Assembly (NCBI GenBank): GCA_947172415.1
Contig: OX359193.1
Location: forward strand, 4,520,501-4,584,500
Source of the DNA: Chondrosia reniformis
Lineage: Eukaryota; Porifera; Demospongiae; Chondrillida; Chondrillidae
Direction of reading: 5' to 3'
Length of the DNA stretch: 64,000 bases
Shown here: piece by piece, positions 1-10,620 of the stretch
Layout of the letters: every line of letters begins with the position of its first letter
Position numbering within the stretch: position 1 is the first letter of the stretch
Translations under genes and position numbers: made by a program
The notes under the pieces: model-generated
The model's input: only the letters and a program-made list of their open reading frames with translations
The model's database searches: none
What the model was told of the DNA's origin: nothing

Positions 1-866
1 GCATACCTTTTGTATTTTCTTCGCTTTTCACCTGATATGTTACCACTCTCCCTAAAGTATTCCTTATTCCATCTTCTAAGAGAACTGCTTCCAACTCCAA
101 ATGCTGTAGATACACTTTTACTTGCTACAGCCTTGGTGAAACCATGATGGTGTTGTAAGTGATTATATAAAAGTATAGTTACATCCTTTCTCTCTATTAG
201 GGGTACAAGTTGGAATGACTCCTTGAGCAATGGATGTGCCTCCAAGAAACTAAAAGAAGGGTGTTCATCAACATCTTCATCATCACTGTCCTACAAGTGT
301 AAAAATTAGATTTAATATAATCATTAATAAGATTTTCTTTTATCTCTTGAAATAACCTTTTTATAATGGTTTAATTTTAGCATGCATTATATTCACCTCT
401 TCAGAAGATGAAGATACAGGATCAGCTAATGAACTTAGGAGTTGGGGATGATCATCTTCCAGAGAAGGTAAGACAAAGGAAACCTCCGTGGAATAAGACT
501 CTTCCACTGAGCTTGTAGACACATCTACTGGTGCTGGGGAAGTTTGCAATAGCACTTGTTCAGCCTCTGCATGATTGTTTAATGTATTATGGCTTAGAGA
601 AAGGTATACATTTTACAGTGAGCGGTTTACATATTTTCTTTTAACTATATACTTTCATTGGATGATTCATTTATTAAAGGAGGTGAGGAACTTTGAAGTC
701 TGCTAGAAGCTATGCCTCTAGCAGTTTGCAGATGCCTCCTCCTCCTGTTCAGTGGACCTGGCTTATTATTAGGGGACTTTCTCTTTGGTCTTGGGGTCTC
801 TTCTCTTCTTTTCTCCGATTGATTTTCGCCCTGAAAAGTTGCTGACTTTTTACTGTTTTTGGACAT
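1..866 (-). CDS. Spliced HTH transposase-like gene, 5' part, open to the window edge
   Basis: Three exons fit one uninterrupted frame: 866-653 (start MSKNSKKS, Lys/Arg- and Ser-rich), 566-397 (acidic and serine-rich, ending SSSSEE) and 290-1. Splice borders are GTATAT/AG and GTGAAT/AG, and phases match at both joins (phase 1, then 0). Exon 3 reads DSDDEDVDEHPSF, then a helix-turn-helix-like stretch (KSVSTAFGVGSSSLRRWNKE) and GEKRRKYKR. The same architecture occurs at 48082-50278 and in broken form at 55520-57110, where a DDE core follows, so the missing 3' part probably encodes the nuclease. It could be an active element or a domesticated copy; no stop or frameshift is visible in about 220 codons. 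The catalytic part lies outside the window. Confidence 0.6.
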
Positions 867-1267
867 ACTTGCTCTTCAAAAAGGGCCAAAATGATTCAAA
901 AATTATCGTTTAACTTTGAACTTAAATTTTGGTATCGAGAAATGACTTTAATATATAGGAATCGCCTAGAATATTCTAAATTTATATTTGGTTACTTAGT
1001 GGCAACCATTTTGTGTTTATAGATAAACGCTTTTGTATTGCTTGTAATCCCGTTGCTATCTTATTATATATTCATGCGTGACTAAATACCGTAATCTGAT
1101 TGGTTAAAATGGGTACCCTCATTTAAACAGTAATAATTCCTTAATAAAAAAAGATATTGAAATTCCGAAAGAAGTTCTAGATTCTGCATACCCTCTTCAA
1201 TTTGATACCATCTACAGAAATAAGATAGAAATAAGTAATTTATGGCTTTGTAAAAAATTGCTCACTT
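867..1267. other. No gene recognised
   Basis: A+T-rich sequence between the start of the left-edge gene and the RecQ-like exon. Any promoter of the 866 gene should lie at about 870-1060, but no clear TATA or initiator signal stands out. Confidence 0.5.
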
Positions 1268-2389
1268 ATGGTGATTTGCACTATAATCACTTTTCTGGTG
1301 ACATGTGTAGCAGTGGCTGTCAATGCCATTACATTCAATCTTGGCATTACTACATGTATTTCTCCAATGTTTGAGAATTCTCTACGAAAGTCACTCCCCC
1401 TAGAAAGAGTGCAAGATGCAATAATTCCACACCTCACAAACACACATCAATCACTAGAACACTAGCACACTCATACCCTCACACCACACGAACATTCATG
1501 CATTATTAGTCTATTGTCGTTCCTACCTTGATATAATTACTGTCTTCTAAGAATTGGCTGTTAACTTTGAACTTGGGAAATTCGCTGGTAATCAAGGACA
1601 AGGATGGTCATGTCCTTGGAAGGCTTGCTGAGAAGTATGATGCACGCATGCCTGCACACACACATCACTAGATTATTCATACACCACTAGCCAAATTCTA
1701 TTATACAGTAGCTTACATACACGCACAGGAACTAAACACTAAACATACTATTCAGCTGTGACTCACCATTCCTTGATACAGTGTGCTACATCCACGGCAA
1801 GTCCTATCAAATACTCTTGGTAAACCTCTGACCTCAACATGTCTTGATTGCGTAAGTCCAAAAGAGCCTCTAGGCTCATGAATATCAGCTGATATTCACC
1901 ACGATGCACGCTTTCCAAGTTGCCACGTCCCTTTGTAGCAATACTTGGTATTCCTATTGCGGAAAAACGGGCTACTTGGTCTTCCATTAGACTGATAAGA
2001 GGAGAGATGACAAGAGGTATGCTTGGACGCTGGTATTTTACTCCAACAGCAGCTTTCAACGCATCCACTACCTTGGGAAGCAGGACAAAACAAAGGGATT
2101 TCCCGCTGCTGGTCGGCAAGCAAACGAGCACGTTCCTTCCACAGAAAAAAACGGTTATGGCGTCAGTTTGCTCGGTGGTAAGTGATTCGTATCCCAGGTC
2201 TCTAGCGACATCAGCGATGACTCTCTGTATGCGCAGTGGCTCGACCGTTTGCTTCAACAAAGGTAACTCCATCTCCGCTGTTCGCACCAATGCACACGAA
2301 TGTGACCGACACGTTATTTGCTCATTATTATTCACGTATCTGCAATCTGATTGGATACTTAGATACCAGTAAGCTGTCACTTCAGACAC
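1268..2389 (-). pseudogene. RecQ-like DEAH-box helicase fragment, two exons
   Basis: Exon 2389-1767 carries the helicase N-terminus: a Q-motif-like TEQTDAI, Walker A in LPTSSGKSLCF, motif Ia VISPLISLMEDQ, and a motif II that reads DVAHC where RecQ proteins have DEAHC. A GTGAGT donor at 1766-1761 joins an AG acceptor at 1401-1400, restoring KEW-GSDFRREFSNIGE and motif III ALTATAT. A possible donor at 1267 ends exon 2; no further exon was found. Starts at 2389 and 2272 (MELPLLKQ) are both possible. The loss of the catalytic Glu of motif II and the missing second RecA lobe argue for a dead fragment. RecQ-like fragments of this kind occur as multicopy families in TE-rich invertebrate genomes (general knowledge). 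Confidence 0.75.
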
Positions 2390-2964
2390 TGCTTTTGGTA
2401 AGTGCTCAGGAAGATTAACCCTGTGACCCCACCTATATAAAAATGGCCACCGGAAATTTTGGCATTGTCTCGATTTAGCAGTTTATAACAAGGGAATAAA
2501 GCAACTTATTCTTTTTTGAATATTTAATAGATATATCTAGGTATCATTAGCTAATGGTTGCCAAGAAATTGACTTTGTTGATTTTCAGAAGTTAGACTAA
2601 ATACGGCTCTAATATGGACGCCATTTTATTTCGTCACACTTTATAATATTTTCTTAAGTCGACATATAAGCTAGAAGCCTGAAACTTTGTCAGTTTGTTT
2701 GGTAAATGTCATACTAAAATCAAAAAGCAGGAGATTTGATAACATGAAAAAATGTAGGAGTAGGATAACAAAATGTTGCCATCTATTAAAATAACTGCTT
2801 TTATGAGGTTACTGGAAGTTATTTAGTTAGTTAACCAAACTCTAGTTACAAATTAAACATGATATATATATACTTGCAGTTACTGATGTAGTTTGGCATC
2901 ATTTCAGGGTTACTTAGGCTGAAAACGTTTGTTCCATCTTTTCTTTTTGCTTCCCTTTTGTCTA
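2390..2964. other. No gene recognised
   Basis: A+T-rich sequence with no open frame of convincing composition on either strand. Confidence 0.5.
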
Positions 2965-3160
2965 TCACTGGGACAGTGGTCGATGGGATCTTTTTGTACT
3001 AAGGATTTTGTATCTTGTGTTGTCAAACATGGAGGAATGAAATAATGAATGACAACCCTTACTTAATGTCTGACAAAAATGTGGTTGATTAGGGCAATAT
3101 GGGCATCTTCTTTGGGTTTTCTGACCACAATTAATGCAGCGTTCTCTAGGACTAACATCT
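2965..3160 (-). pseudogene. Cysteine-rich C-terminal tail, possibly piggyBac-like
   Basis: The reading RERCINCGQKTQRRCPYC followed by FCQTLSKGCHSLFH has a Cx2C...Cx2C...C...H layout like the zinc-binding C-terminal domain of piggyBac-type transposases, followed by a short tail and a stop. No DDE core of the same element is adjacent; the sequence beyond about 3150 is an RT fragment on the other strand, so the piggyBac-like piece appears cut there. Assignment rests on Cys/His spacing alone, and another zinc-ribbon protein is possible. Confidence 0.4.
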
Positions 3161-3918
3161 TCATAGACCGGATAGTGACAGAAGCAAGGAAGCAATTTTA
3201 TGGCAATGTGCAGTTAACCACTGGGCAGTTGGAGGTGTTATTGTTTGCTGATGACCTGGTGATGCTGGCTGAAACTGTAGAAGCATTACAGCACAAGCTG
3301 CAAGAGCTGAATGATAAGTTGGAAGAATGGGGAATGAAGGCGAATTGGCCGAAGACAAGAGCCATGAGGATTGGAAGGAAAGAAGAGGTATGCAGTGTCG
3401 AAGTGAATGGCGAGAGGGTGGAGCAAGTGAAGGAGATGCAGTACCTTGGTGTAATGATTAGTGGTGATGGGTATATGGATAGGGAAGTGGAGCAAAGAAT
3501 AGGAAAGGCATCAAAAATGATTGGGGCAATTGGAAATACAGTGCTGGGAAGGAAGGAACTGATGAAGGGCACGAAATTAAAAGTGGTAAATGCTATGGTG
3601 ATACCCACCTTGACCTATGGATGTGAAGTGTGGGCTCTACAGGCAAGGCATAAGGGACGAATACAGGCTGTACAGATGAGGGTGTTAAGACGGATAGAGG
3701 GGGTGTCGAGATTGGATAGAATAAGAAACGTGGATCTTAGGGACAGATTAAAACAGGAGGGAGTTTTGGATTATGTGAAAAGACGGCAGCAGAACTGGAA
3801 GCAAAGGTTAGAAGAGATGAGTAGCAGTAGAGTGACAAAGAAAGTGCTCAACTGTGAGATCCCAGAAAAACGCCCTAGTGGAAGACCCAGAAGGAGATGG
3901 ATAAATAACTTTGAATAA
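3150..3918 (+). pseudogene. RTE-like non-LTR retrotransposon, 3' part of reverse transcriptase
   Basis: The frame is open from about 3150 to the TAA at 3916-3918. It starts inside an RT domain (FIDRIVTEA), carries the catalytic motif LLFADDLVML, then YLGVMISGDG, LTYGCEVWAL and the basic tail RPSGRPRRRW typical of RTE-type elements. The AP endonuclease and the RT fingers are absent, as expected for 5'-truncated LINE insertion. The first 70 nt of the nominal ORF do not look like RT and probably belong to older flanking sequence. The open frame over about 255 codons suggests a fairly recent insertion. Confidence 0.8.
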
Positions 3919-4086
3919 TTATTAATGTTGTACATTGATACAGGAAATTTTTCCACGCTAGTATAGTTATAAATATTAAACTTTGTCTGTAGAAAACTCT
4001 ATAGTTTGTTTGTTTGTAATCAGGGCGACCTCCCACTTGGGAGATAAAACCCTTCATCTTGTTTTAATTTGATTTGATCTCTAGGA

Positions 4087-4455
4087 CTATTTGGAAAAGG
4101 CTTGCTGCCATGAATAATACGACAGGATTCTGGAGGAAGATGAAATGGTTGAATAATATTGCAGGATCGTGTAGGAACTGTAGGTAGGAAGTAAGCGTAT
4201 TGGCCTAACAACGCTGCATGATGGAGGAGTAGTAATTGTAGGTTGGGTGATGGGAGAAGGTAAATGAATTGGCCCAACAACATTGCAGGATGGCGGAGTA
4301 GTAACTGTATATTGGGTGATGGGAGGAGCTAAATGAATTGGTCCAGCAATATTGTAGTATGGCAGAGAATTAGTACACAAGACCAAATCACAAGTCTCAC
4401 ATGGTGTGAAACCAATGTGATATCCAATGAAATGCCTAGTTTCAATGGGTTTCAT
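4087..4455 (-). repeat. 69-bp tandem repeat, in frame on the minus strand
   Basis: Between about 4130 and 4370 a unit recurs every 69 bp (for example starting near 4198, 4267 and 4336). On the minus strand each unit is exactly 23 codons and translates as variants of PPSCNVVGPIHLPSPITQ, inside an open frame of 122 codons (4455-4087). The multiple-of-three period could reflect coding constraint or chance. No family was recognised. Confidence 0.6.
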
Positions 4456-4750
4456 GCTCTATGATTTATTCTTCCTTCTATGTTGAGCATTCATATGCAT
4501 CATTTGTTGGGTCTAGTACTTACAGCAATATATACTTATCTCCATTAACCTAATGTTGTAAACACTTGATCCTGTAATATACAATCCATGATGTTCACCT
4601 CTTGTTGCAGTCATGTAGTGCTAAACATTAACATTTTCTCCTCCTCTGTCTGATCTGACCTAGATGGGACCCCATATTCCTGACATGCCTCAACAAAAGC
4701 TGTAAATACAGAAGCGGACTTATTGTTATTACTGCATTGCAATTATGTAA
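4456..4750. other. No gene recognised
   Basis: Spacer between the 69-bp repeat and palindromic copy A; nothing recognisable. Confidence 0.5.
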
Positions 4751-5474
4751 CTAGAAATATTAAAAATTTTCTACAAAAATAGTGGAGATGTAGGGATGGC
4801 ACAAAAAGTAGAGAAACAAGAAAGGGATGTTACACAGTGAAGTATTAGCTATGCATGAATCATACAACACCCTTGCTTGTAGGATTCATGTATAGCTAAT
4901 GCTTCACTGTGTAACATCCCTTTCTTGTTTCTCTAATTTTTGTGCCATCCCTACATCTCCACTATTTTTGTAGAAATTTTTTATTATTTCTAGTTTCTGT
5001 ACTTTTTATGGAGTATGGGCTAGGAATTATAATTGTGTACCATTTTGGTTTCGCAATCTTCGACTGATTATGACGTCATTAAAATGGCGAAATTATTGAG
5101 GCCTTGACTCTGGGGCCATGAAAACCGTCATACTCAATAATAGCGTTATCGCTCTCGCTTCTACAAAAGAATATAGCTCGGAAATTTGCAATAATTTCGT
5201 TTAACAATTAGTCCAAAAGCTTGTATAGTTTTTTAGTTATGGCTGACAAAGAAGAAGAATAAGAAGAATATGAAGAAGACGAAAATGGGAATTTTTATTT
5301 CGCCAGCGGGACATATTCGCTTGCCTTTAAGGTCTATTTAGAGTATGTATATTGTATATTTAGCTATACATAGCCTTGTTTTGTCGATTTTCGGCCTATT
5401 TTGGAATTTTGCTCCTATACGGACGAAAAAAACCGCGTCATCCCTACATAGGGAGTACTACCGTACTCCCTGAT
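4751..5474 (+). mobile_element. Palindromic repeat family, copy A
   Basis: A unit of about 720 bp seen four times in the window. Its first third (4751-4993) is a near-perfect hairpin with arms of roughly 105-120 bp and a loop of a few bases. Then follows a conserved unique part with a TGACGTCA site at 5071-5078 next to AAAATGGCG, a short acidic frame starting ATGGCTGAC at 5239 and closed by a stop after seven codons (MADKEEE), and a right end with the short palindrome AGGGAGTAC/GTACTCCCT. The right end abuts the integrase fragment at 5475. No transposase is encoded, so it is non-autonomous. Confidence 0.8.
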
Positions 5475-5915
5475 TAACCATGAAAACCCATCAATTCCAC
5501 CTTGTATCACTAGTCTTCAACGGATCATTTTGTGGTTGCCATCTATGTGCCACAGGCTGCTTGGTCCACGAACATTATATACACGTCTTTGAATAGCTGG
5601 TTGCTTTAGTTGCAAACCGCGTATATGGTGGATGGCCATACTTATACGACTTCTCTGTACTCGCAAACCAAGTCCAACTATATGGCCTTTGATTAACTTT
5701 TATCCTAAATGTGGTGACAGCTTTGTCTATACTCCTTAATTAAATCAATTAGATCTTCATCTGAAATTGCAGAGTATCGATTCTTTCCATATCATTTCCT
5801 CTTGCTCTTCTTAATGAATTACTTATTGAGACACCTAAGAGTGCAGACATTTTATCCCAACTAAAATTAAGAAACTCACTCAGTCAATATCAATGTCAAG
5901 CTTAGGTCTGCCAGA
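5475..5915 (-). pseudogene. Integrase-core (rve-like) transposase fragment
   Basis: Read from 5915 down: WDKMSALLGVSISNSLRRAR (HTH-like), then after a frame slip RYSAISDEDLIDLIKEYRQ, a second slip, then GHIVGLGLRVQRSRISM and RRVYNVRGPSSLWHIDGNHK with GGIDGFSWLI. The HIDGNHK/GGIDGFS block is the first catalytic-Asp region of a class of rve-type integrase proteins found in animal mobile elements. One in-frame stop (MIR*RLV) and at least two frameshifts are visible. The frame ends exactly where palindromic copy A begins, so that repeat probably cut it. The other catalytic residues are missing. Confidence 0.65.
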
Positions 5916-6256
5916 ATTTGCCATATTGGTCACATGACAGAAAACTGAGATTTAGAATATTCTAGACTAGAGGCTATAATTCAATTTCCCACTTACAAGT
6001 TTTCATGTCCCACTTAATAAGTGTACCTAAAGTTAGCTTTCATATTTTGACCCGATTGGCACCCCATAATTTTTCACGTAATTGGGAACTCAAGATAGCC
6101 AGAAGATAAAGTTAACTGTGTAAACTGTGTAATTAGTATCGAATTCGATATTAGGCCAAAACGGATAGTAGGTCAAACTTTTCCAACACAAATTGTGGCC
6201 TATTAAGTGGGTGGCACTGTAATAATAATAAGTAAAATAATTATATACATACATAC

Positions 6257-6537
6257 TTACAAACATGTAGCATACATACATACGTATACATAGTTTATAT
6301 CCAAAGGTATGTTCTTTTTGGCACATGTTGGGTCTACGCTTTGCACTGAAAAAATGAGGTTTGCTGTAGCGATTAATTGTCCTACACCACTCGTTGATAG
6401 TGTCCTTACTAGACTGTCATGCAGCAGTGTGGGTCTTTCTATTGACAAGAGGAAAATGTAAGAAGCATTTTCTCTCTGTGGCTTGTAGTAAGGTCTTGTC
6501 AATTTGAAGCTTGCCCTAACTACCATTTCAGTTTCTT
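6257..6537 (-). CDS. Hypothetical exon-like open frame
   Basis: An open frame with more balanced base composition than its surroundings, reading VVRASFKLTRPYYKPQREN then FLLSIERPTLLHDSLVRTL and SGVGQLIATANLIF. No family recognised. It has no clear start codon of its own, so it may be an internal exon or a TE fragment. Confidence 0.25.
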
Positions 6538-8890
6538 CTCAGATGATCAAAATACACCAAATTATACAAATCTATTAAAGTTTTATAATAAACCATTACT
6601 ATACACACTCGATTTTTATATTACTTTACATTTCTGTCTATAATTACTACAATAATCGTTATTTACATACAATATTAAAACTGCAGTAATTACTGAATTA
6701 AAAACCGCAGCAGTTTCTCCCTCCTCGTGCACACCAGGCACGCAATCTTCTTACAGAATCATACTGCACACAAATAAAATCCAATAAAAACTGCAACTTG
6801 TGTTCTATTTTACATTATTCCCTACAACACTTACAATTGGCCGAGGGCCGAAATGGTCTTCACTACATGCAAGACAGCTAGAACGTTCCCTCTTTTCATT
6901 GTTGTATATTCTATACAATATGCCCCCTTTCTGCTAGCACTATATATTTACACCCTACATAGCGTCATTACAACATGGCTGTATTTCCGGAAAAATGGCT
7001 GACGTTGCATTTTTGTTATGCGTATTGACATGTTTTTATAACGTTGTGTGATTATGGTTTATATATCGCTGTGGAATATTTCAATTTGTATAGGGAGTAC
7101 TGATATGTGGTTTGATAACCAACTGAGCAAATATGTAACATTTGACTAAAGGTAAACATGGTCACATCTACATTTCACAATGCTTACCTTTAGTCTAACG
7201 TTATCAATGCCATTCCTTGCTTCATACCACTCCCTACTTCCTAACCACCAGCAGTACTACTACAGGTGAAAGAAGGTAGGGTCTAGCACAATATCCAAAT
7301 AGTGCTAATATGACCTTAGACTAGTGCTTGCTTTACACCTAAAAATGTTTCGTGCTCCTTTCAAGACAACAATAGCCATTGCCTACTTGTCAGGAATCAC
7401 TTTTATATCATACAATATCACTTTAACATGACTTTACTATAACAGTACTACCCCTTTCCAGTTAGCCCATTCTAACTGAACTACCCTACTCTAGTTACCC
7501 TATTACTATGCCTCACCTTAATTGAATGAACTCAATCACCAACTTCACTCTATTTTATTATATAATTCTCTCTCATTTTTGTACATACTATATATATCCT
7601 ACCATTTATAATACTACTGAATTGATGATCACTCTAAAACAGTTGTAATTATACTACACACAACTTCTACATTGAACATATGTATTTCAACAACTGAACA
7701 ACTTACTAGACCTCCCCAAAACCATTAATTATTACTAAATTGTGGCAACTACTTACACTAGGTTATCCTATCAAAACTTAAGAATATCACACCATCTCAT
7801 TATTAACACCTTTTTCGTTTATTCATATAAGTCATTCATATTTTATCATTTTCAGACTAAATCTACTATAATCGTCTCAATAGCATTAACCTATACCCAA
7901 TATACTTTAATATTTTTGTTTAATATCACCCTTTATATCAATTACACATTATCTTCCAACTTAACATTACTCCTGTTTAGAAACTATCCCTTAGACCACT
8001 CTTACATCATTACAAACAGTCACTTCATCCTAGCTGTACACCCTTAGTGTTGCGTAACACTAGTCTTTATTTAAAAAATTATCGTGTGAATTCAATAAAC
8101 ATCTCAATTACTCTTCGCAATATTAAAACAAACAGTCTCTCCTACCAATGGTCATGCTTTCTAGAATTATATAACAAACCACATACATTCCAATAAACAA
8201 TACTATCACCTTGATACACACAAGATACAATTTCTAATATTTTCAACATCTTCATCAATGAATCTCTACATTTTGTAACATACGTATGTTTATTATGGTT
8301 ACATTTAGTTAAAAGCTACACACACGTAGATACTATATAGCTGCTATAAATGGTAGGAATTTTACTGTACAAACACACAAACAGCTGCGTTGGCTTCGTA
8401 TGAGGGAATAATATTAATACAAAGACTTACCTTTTAACAATTTCAATCATATCCAGGCAAATCAGTAGGAAACACACATATACATTACAACAATACTAGC
8501 ATCATCATACATTCTTATTTGTATAAAGCTCAAACTGCAATGATACACATTAATAATTTATATTGTATAGGACGCCTACGAATTGCATAACGGAACGTAG
8601 CGTTATGATTAAAATGTTGATAGGCATTCTAGAAGTTTTGTGACCTAAGCGTTTCGAACAGGAAAAGACCCGTTACCATCATAACTATTATTGGTTGTTA
8701 TCAAAATTGTAATTCCCATGGGAATAGTGACGTCACCTCATCATTTCTTCCTAAGATTCTGAGAGGAATAGGAAGACTCTGTACGCCAATAGATACAAAT
8801 CAAGCGCCCACTTTGCAGCAAAGCTAGCTTAAACTAAACACATATAAACTACATATCAACAACTCTCAGTGACATATGTACGCATGTTAG
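6538..8890. other. Gene-poor tract with strong G depletion on the + strand
   Basis: No convincing gene. From about 7440 to 8045 the + strand has very few G residues (often 2-6 per 60 bases) while C remains common. The 101-codon frame at 7742-8047 (hydrophobic, Tyr/Leu/Ile-rich) is most easily explained by this composition. A short palindrome (TAGTGTTGCGTAACACTA) sits near 8044-8061, and an inverted repeat built on ACTAAAGGTAA lies at about 7144-7197. Confidence 0.55.
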
Positions 8891-8892
8891 CT

Positions 8893-8957
8893 CCACTTCC
8901 TAGGACAGGCAGGTTTTACCTGTTTCGCCCAATGCCAGGGCTCATCAGCTAGGATGG
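8893..8957 (-). ncRNA. Type I hammerhead self-cleaving ribozyme motif
   Basis: Read on the minus strand, every core element is present in order: stem I 5' strand UCCUAG (8954-8949); CUGAUGA (8948-8942); stem II GCCC/GGGC (8941-8938 with 8930-8927) closed by a 7-nt loop; GAAA (8926-8923); stem III CAGG/CCUG plus the A-U pair at 8923/8905; the unpaired C at 8904 as cleavage residue; then CUAGGA (8903-8898), the exact complement of stem I. A further CCA/UGG pairing extends stem I past a 2-nt bulge. Open-stem-I hammerheads occur in Penelope-like elements and animal retrozymes (established knowledge). No associated ORF or second ribozyme copy was found nearby. Confidence 0.8.
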
Positions 8958-9898
8958 GATGTACTGGCATCATATTATCAGCGAATTGTAACCTTACATG
9001 TGGATAATGATTTGAAATGCATCATGTAGTGAACAATGATTGTAAAACACCCGCTTTAAACTCACCATTAGTAGGTTTAATGAACGATATACATAACCCC
9101 CAAATTGCTAAATTATATACACCAGTGTTTTAACAATCTGTATCATCAGTCTGCAATTATACCTTCTCCTGGCATCTTTACTTTACACTGATGTGATATA
9201 CAAACTCCACTTCATTGCAATACAATTAATCCAAACTACAACTTTCCTAACTTCAATAGATTGCTTAATTTTCAATAATCTAAACTCAAACACCACCATT
9301 TGTTCAAATCAGATCAAATATTTTCCAATATACACCAACATTCCATTTCTACAAGTGCAGGAATCATACCTGACAACTCCATATAATCAATGATCAAATT
9401 ACCATCACTCCACGTGTTGCATATACATATATTCCAAACTTCGTAGTCTTTAAATACACCCATTCCACCTGAAAACAACACTAACCCTTTTACTCCGTAA
9501 ACCCTAACCTATCTAATACAGAAATAGCTACATTATATGCACACACTCACACATCTATTTATACAGACATTCTTCCTAACATACGAATATTACCTAAATT
9601 ATCTAAATCATCTATCATCACAAAACTGCGCTTTCTTCTAAAAAACCTTTATAACAAAACACTATTCCTTTCAATTAACGTTCGCATTGCTTACAGACAC
9701 ACAAAATAACCAACAAACTAATCACTTCCTGCTTCTATCTACTCTTTACCTACCCAGACAAGTATAAACGTACATGCCCTGCAATCCATCCGTTAAATTG
9801 TACAAAGCGAACTGACTCTATTTTAAAATAACCTTCCATTATCTTGCTGATTTCATTCCATACGTAACGCTTTGATTAACATACTCTCGTTCGATTAC
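8958..9898. other. Gene-poor, G-depleted tract
   Basis: Second G-poor block, about 9060-9895, compositionally like 7440-8045. The frame at 9193-9393 is low-complexity and not convincing. It ends at the T run that marks a LINE 3' end on the minus strand. Confidence 0.5.
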
Positions 9899-9923
9899 TT
9901 TTTTTTTTTTTTTTTTTTTTTTT
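9899..9923 (-). repeat. 25-nt T run = poly(A) tail of the minus-strand LINE
   Basis: An unbroken run of 25 T. On the minus strand it follows the endonuclease-like reading frame (stop near 10207) and about 280 bp of untranslated-looking sequence, the expected place for the poly(A) tail of a non-LTR retrotransposon. Confidence 0.7.
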
Positions 9924-10620
9924 CACCTGCACATATCCCATTATTCAAATTTTTTACAAAAACGTATTATGCATATGTGATATGAGAAAATCCCTAGTAG
10001 TAAGTGTAAAAATATAATGTGTACACTGAAATTAAGGAAAAATGATTACAAGGAAGACATAAAAAAAAAACATGAGACATGTGAGGGCTAAGGTTACCCA
10101 GTCCCTGCTTAAATGTTAAACGAAAACATTACACAGTTATAAAGACTGGCCTTAGCTATGGTTAATGCTGCTTAGATAAAGTTTACTATGGTAGATAAAT
10201 TGGAGTTTATTGCCCATTTTCAGTTACAGGATCTCTCCAGTTCCTCTTAGTCCAGATGTCATAGGATCCTAAGATTGCTTTGCGAGATAGCTCTTCTTCA
10301 AAACTTCTTTTCTCTGATGCTGTTACCTTGCAATTGTTGTTAGACAACTCCTGGTATAGTTCCTTGATACTCTGTTCATCAAGGATGCCTCTGGAACCCA
10401 CTTGAAAGGCCAAAAAATTGGTCTTTCGTGACTTGGAGCATTCTTCCAGTAGATGATGATATCTTGCTTGCTTCCGGTTCCTGGCTTCTTCAAAATTTGT
10501 TTCAAAAGCAACTGTCAATTCGACAAGGGAAATACTGCTGTTATTCCAAAACACAATGTCTGGTCTGCTGTCAGTGTTGGCAATCTCTTGAGGGAATTGG
10601 TAGCTCTCATCTCTCAGTCA
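9924..10620 (-). pseudogene. Non-LTR retrotransposon 3' end with PD-(D/E)XK endonuclease-like domain
   Basis: The minus-strand frame from about 10620 to 10207 reads TDSRPDIVFWNNSSISLVELTV, then ETNFEEARNRKQARYHHLLEE and a short tail ending in a stop. PDI...VELT followed by a basic helix fits the PD-(D/E)XK core of restriction-like endonuclease domains at the C-terminus of some LINE proteins. Downstream lie about 280 bp of 3' UTR-like sequence and the T run at 9899-9923. Only the last about 140 codons remain; the 5' edge meets a + strand fragment at about 10612. Confidence 0.6.

Noticed and set aside
1920-2372. 150-codon + strand ORF
   Set aside because: Shadow of the RecQ-like exon on the other strand.
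7742-8047. 101-codon hydrophobic ORF
   Set aside because: It lies in the G-depleted block, where stop codons containing G (TAG, TGA) are rare by composition; no motif or codon signal.
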